Origin: Phylloscopus collybita
Lineage: Eukaryota; Chordata; Aves; Passeriformes; Phylloscopidae
Direction of reading: 5' to 3'
Assembly: GCA_027886175.1 (NCBI GenBank)
Contig: JAJNNQ010000040.1
Span: 28,230,001-28,294,000, forward strand
DNA length: 64,000 bases
Below, in pieces: positions 61,301 to 64,000 of the stretch. The notes below the pieces were generated by a model, which worked only from the letters and a program-made list of their open reading frames with translations, was not told the origin of the DNA and searched no databases. A program made the position numbers and the translations under genes. Numbering within the stretch: position 1 is the stretch's first letter; every line of letters starts with the position of its first letter.

Positions 61301-63525
61301 TGCTTTTCAGCACATAAATGGATGTGACTGTGAAGGTAGGTGTTGTGGTTTAGGCATGGTACTTCCCACCAAACCACACACCACTCACTCTCATTCCCCT
61401 GTTTTCTTCTCCCTCTCCATGCTACATCAGGAGGGAATGAGAATTGGAGGCATAAAAGGTAAAGATCATGGGTTGAGATAAGAACAGTTTTCTGGAAACA
61501 GCAATGAGTTAAGAAAATGAACAGTATTAGCAACAGTACTAATGACAGAGGGCATAAGAAAAGAAGTGATTCACATGGAGGGGGAAAAATTAATAGACAT
61601 ATCAGAGGCCTCATTCTGCCACATTTTCTGGAACGTTCTGGAAAGAACCTCTTACCCCTGGAAGCAAGTCCTTTTCCTCTTCCCCTGGTAATGATGTGAG
61701 GTGGTATAGAAGACCTCAAACCTTAATGTACAATACTGAATGGATGAGGTAGTTTTTATTTAAAGGCCAGAGAAAACTTAATAAAATCTTGCAGAAATTG
61801 TGCTGGGTGCCTTCTAAATAGTAGAACACTTCCCAATGAAAGAAATAAGGAAATCAACATTTGTGTCTCTAGTTTTTTACATCAAAACACACAAACTGTG
61901 GAAAACTCATGGTCAAGAATCTGTCTTTTAATGTATGAAAGGACTGAATAATATTCTGAGTGATAATAATGAATCCAATACCTCATACCCTGAAGAAAAT
62001 TGCTTGTTCTATGTAGACAGTATATGCTTGGTTTGATAAAAAGTAAAAGTGCTATACAACCTCAGTTTGTATGTGTACTGGTTTTCAGTGCTCTTCAGTC
62101 ATGGGACTAGTACATCTTGATTTGCATGTGTTCTTTCTGAATTAATCTGCAGTTTAGGCAGCAGTATTCTTTTATGTACAGCATTCCTCTGTGTTAAAAC
62201 AGTGGCTGCCTAGATACTTATATCTTCCTCAGTGTGTAGAGCATTTTTTATTGTGAGTTTTCTTTGAAGCAGGTTGTAATTTAACCATATTAGCTGGTCC
62301 TTTTTGGTAGAATTGGTGGGAGGTGGAAGTTTTATGTAATAGGTCTTACTGTGAAGATGATGTAGAATGTAAAACTATTTTGTTCTTTATTTAAAAAGAT
62401 ATCAGTGAACAAGTACAAAAATTCATTTTGCATTATTTTTTTCTAGGAATGGTGTTTGTGCATTGAATAGAGGAAATAGGGGAAGGCAACCTAAAATCTC
62501 TGCTTTTATTGTATTGGTGCTAGCAAGGTTTGAGCTGTAATGAGAAGATATTTGTCATCACTTCTAAGTAGAAGTCGTGCCATCTGCTAAATGTCTTATC
62601 AGGGCTTTTTGACTGAGGAATATCTTTAACATTTTAAAATAATGATCTGTTTTTAGTTTGATTTCAAAATCCAAAATCATCCAAGCACTTACTTGAATTA
62701 GTAAATTTCAATTTCAGTCTAGTAGTGAGAGATTTAATTTTTGCTTTATTATACTATGTGTTTGTGTTCATTCTCTGGAGACCATTATCATTAACAGTTT
62801 TACTGCACAAAGCTTCATCTTATGTTTTTAGAGAAACTAATTAAAAGAAACCAAATGACAGACCAAACCCCCTAGACTTAAAGTACTTTATATAATACTT
62901 TTTTTCCTTGTATCCTCTCCTTTAATTTAAAGGATTTCCTGATACTGAGACCTTTATTCTACAGTTGCCTTATTTAAGTGTGGATTGTAAACTTCTGGTT
63001 TTGTATGTTTAGGTCAACCTGAAGCGACCATGTCCATTTTGGGCTGATGATGGCCATTGTTCTATCAAAGATTGTCATGTAGAGCCTTGTCCTGAGGTAT
63101 GGATCAAATAATATATAATAGAAAGAGGGCTTTTGGTTAAGAATTTGCCAATTTGCAGTGGCTATTACTTTAGTAACTATACTTACTAGTGAGAACTTAA
63201 ATTTAAGTAAAAGCAATGATTTTCTTTTCCATTCTAAAAGTAGAAATACAACCAAAATACTTTAGGAACAAAGCAGATAGCTTCAAGAATAAGCTCTAAT
63301 TTGCTTCTAAGCTCTAGCACCATTTTGCATATAACATGTTGAGAAGGTAAAGAAGCAAGTTAATTTTTCAAAAAACAAATTTGCTTTGACCTCTATAGGA
63401 ATGATACCTAATTTGTAGATTTTAATCAAGCATAAACATTTCTATGAACAATGTAAAAGCTGTGATTTATTTTTTGGTTTTAGAGCAAAATACCTGTTGG
63501 AATAAAGGCTGGGAGCTCTAATAAA
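55223..63525 (+). CDS. ERO1B: ERO1B (ERO1-beta), first four coding exons, 3' part outside window
   Basis: FAD-dependent ER oxidase that reoxidises protein disulfide isomerase using O2; the beta form is UPR-induced and prominent in secretory cells such as pancreatic beta cells (family knowledge). Exons 55223-55321, 59751-59870, 63013-63096 and 63484-63525 are all phase 0 and give the first 115 residues. Residues 1-33 contain a hydrophobic signal peptide ([13 protein letters not shown]). [12 protein letters not shown] carries C41 and C43, the equivalents of C35 and C37 in ERO1-alpha. [20 protein letters not shown] carries C80, C89, C94 and C99, with the same spacing as ERO1-alpha C85, C94, C99 and C104. 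C89-x4-C94 is therefore the shuttle disulfide that passes electrons from PDI. The FAD-site CxxC exons lie beyond the right edge. Beta rather than alpha is chosen from [10 protein letters not shown] and from synteny. Confidence 0.95.
55322..59750 (+). other. ERO1B intron 1
   Basis: 4.4 kb. The first 350 bases continue the CpG island; the rest is AT-rich with no gene or clear repeat that I can recognise. Confidence 0.6.
59751..59870 (+). CDS. ERO1B: ERO1B exon 2
   Basis: 40 codons, acceptor TTTTTTCAATAG, donor GTACAC. Reads [20 protein letters not shown] and ends [12 protein letters not shown], almost identical to mammalian ERO1B. Confidence 0.97.
61343..61570 (+). mobile_element. Possible degraded LTR of an avian endogenous retrovirus
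   Basis: TGTTGTGGTTTAGGC start and GGGTTGAGATAAGAACAGTTT match, from memory, a common avian ERV LTR family. No internal retroviral region or second LTR is visible. The open frame across it (61222-61719, minus) has no recognisable domain. Lies in ERO1B intron 2. Confidence 0.45.
63013..63096 (+). CDS. ERO1B: ERO1B exon 3, shuttle cysteines
   Basis: 28 codons, acceptor TTGTATGTTTAG, donor GTATGG. Reads [16 protein letters not shown] then [12 protein letters not shown], with four conserved Cys including the shuttle pair. Confidence 0.97.
63484..63525 (+). CDS. ERO1B: ERO1B exon 4
   Basis: 14 codons, acceptor TTTTGGTTTTAG, donor GTAAGT. Reads [14 protein letters not shown], the ERO1B-type sequence. 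Confidence 0.93.
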
Positions 63526-64000
63526 GTAAGTACTCCTTTATTTTCAAAGTTCTTTCTGATTTTTTTTTTTACATCTTAACTTTATAACAGCTGTGTGAGC
63601 TTTTTAGTACAAACCTTCAGTGTTCACACTGATGAAATAATTAAGATAACTGATTAATTCCTGTGTGTGGCTTTACCTTTTTACCTTTATGTGTAGTCGT
63701 GTTTCTGACAAAGCTGGTACTGTTGTGTCATTTTGAGTCTGTCATTGCTGGAGAGCTGGTGCAGACTAAATCAATGAATGACAAGGGACAGCAGTGCGTG
63801 GCCACAGAATGCCTGATGCAAAGTTGTTGCTTCATTTCTGAGTACAGGCCACCTTTTAAAAAGCTGTAGGCAAAGATGCACAGAGGCAGTAGCAGTGCAA
63901 TCTTTTTTAGCAATCATACATAATCACATCATCTAATATTAAAAGAACCCAAATAACTGCATGGAGTTCTGCTATGCCTTGTTTTCAAGAGGGCATTAGT

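Noticed and set aside
61222..61719. 165-codon minus-strand open frame with a hydrophobic stretch
   Set aside because: No splice or promoter context; it overlaps a probable LTR remnant and lies antisense inside an ERO1B intron.
1..64000. CRISPR arrays, tRNA/rRNA genes, bacterial operons or phage-like cassettes
   Set aside because: None seen. The DNA is vertebrate with spliced genes; no direct-repeat/spacer array and no tRNA-like B box in context.

Overview
The window is vertebrate nuclear DNA, almost certainly from a bird. Genes are split into short GT-AG exons in long AT-rich introns. Three CpG islands mark promoters. The recognisable interspersed repeats are CR1 LINE fragments, some ending in the typical ATTCTRTGATTCT-like tail, which points to a sauropsid and most likely a bird. 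The gene order HEATR1 - LGALS8 - EDARADD - ERO1B, with HEATR1 and ERO1B on one strand and the middle two on the other, matches the block known from human 1q42-q43 (inverted) and conserved in amniotes.

Layout: (1) about 46-8738, + strand: the last 14 exons of HEATR1 (UTP10/BAP28, ribosome biogenesis), ending with a stop at 8738 and a poly(A) signal at 8851. (2) 9880-24955, - strand: LGALS8 (tandem-repeat galectin-8), complete, with nine coding exons joining in frame to a 339-residue protein and a CpG-island first exon containing a perfect CRE. It lies tail-to-tail with HEATR1. (3) 24960-33750: intergenic, with a 0.77 kb CR1 copy and simple repeats. (4) 33757-48099, - strand: EDARADD (ectodysplasin receptor adaptor), complete, six coding exons, 213 residues, C-terminal death domain, CpG-island promoter. 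(5) 48340-54690: intergenic between head-to-head EDARADD and ERO1B, with a degenerate minisatellite that holds a CR1 copy. (6) 54690-64000, + strand: the CpG-island promoter and first four coding exons of ERO1B (ER oxidoreductin 1 beta); the gene runs off the right edge.

The four genes do not form a pathway; they are a conserved syntenic block. HEATR1 acts in the nucleolus, galectin-8 binds beta-galactosides, EDARADD links the ectodysplasin receptor to NF-kappaB, and ERO1B reoxidises PDI in the ER. All exon joins were read by hand and every phase agrees across each gene.

I found no undescribed multi-gene system. The most notable points are: a galectin-8 N-terminal extension built from 12-residue tandem repeats; an exact ER stress response element next to a ZNF143-like site in the ERO1B promoter; a 44-bp perfect AT palindrome in EDARADD intron 1; and two short exact dispersed duplications of unknown origin.
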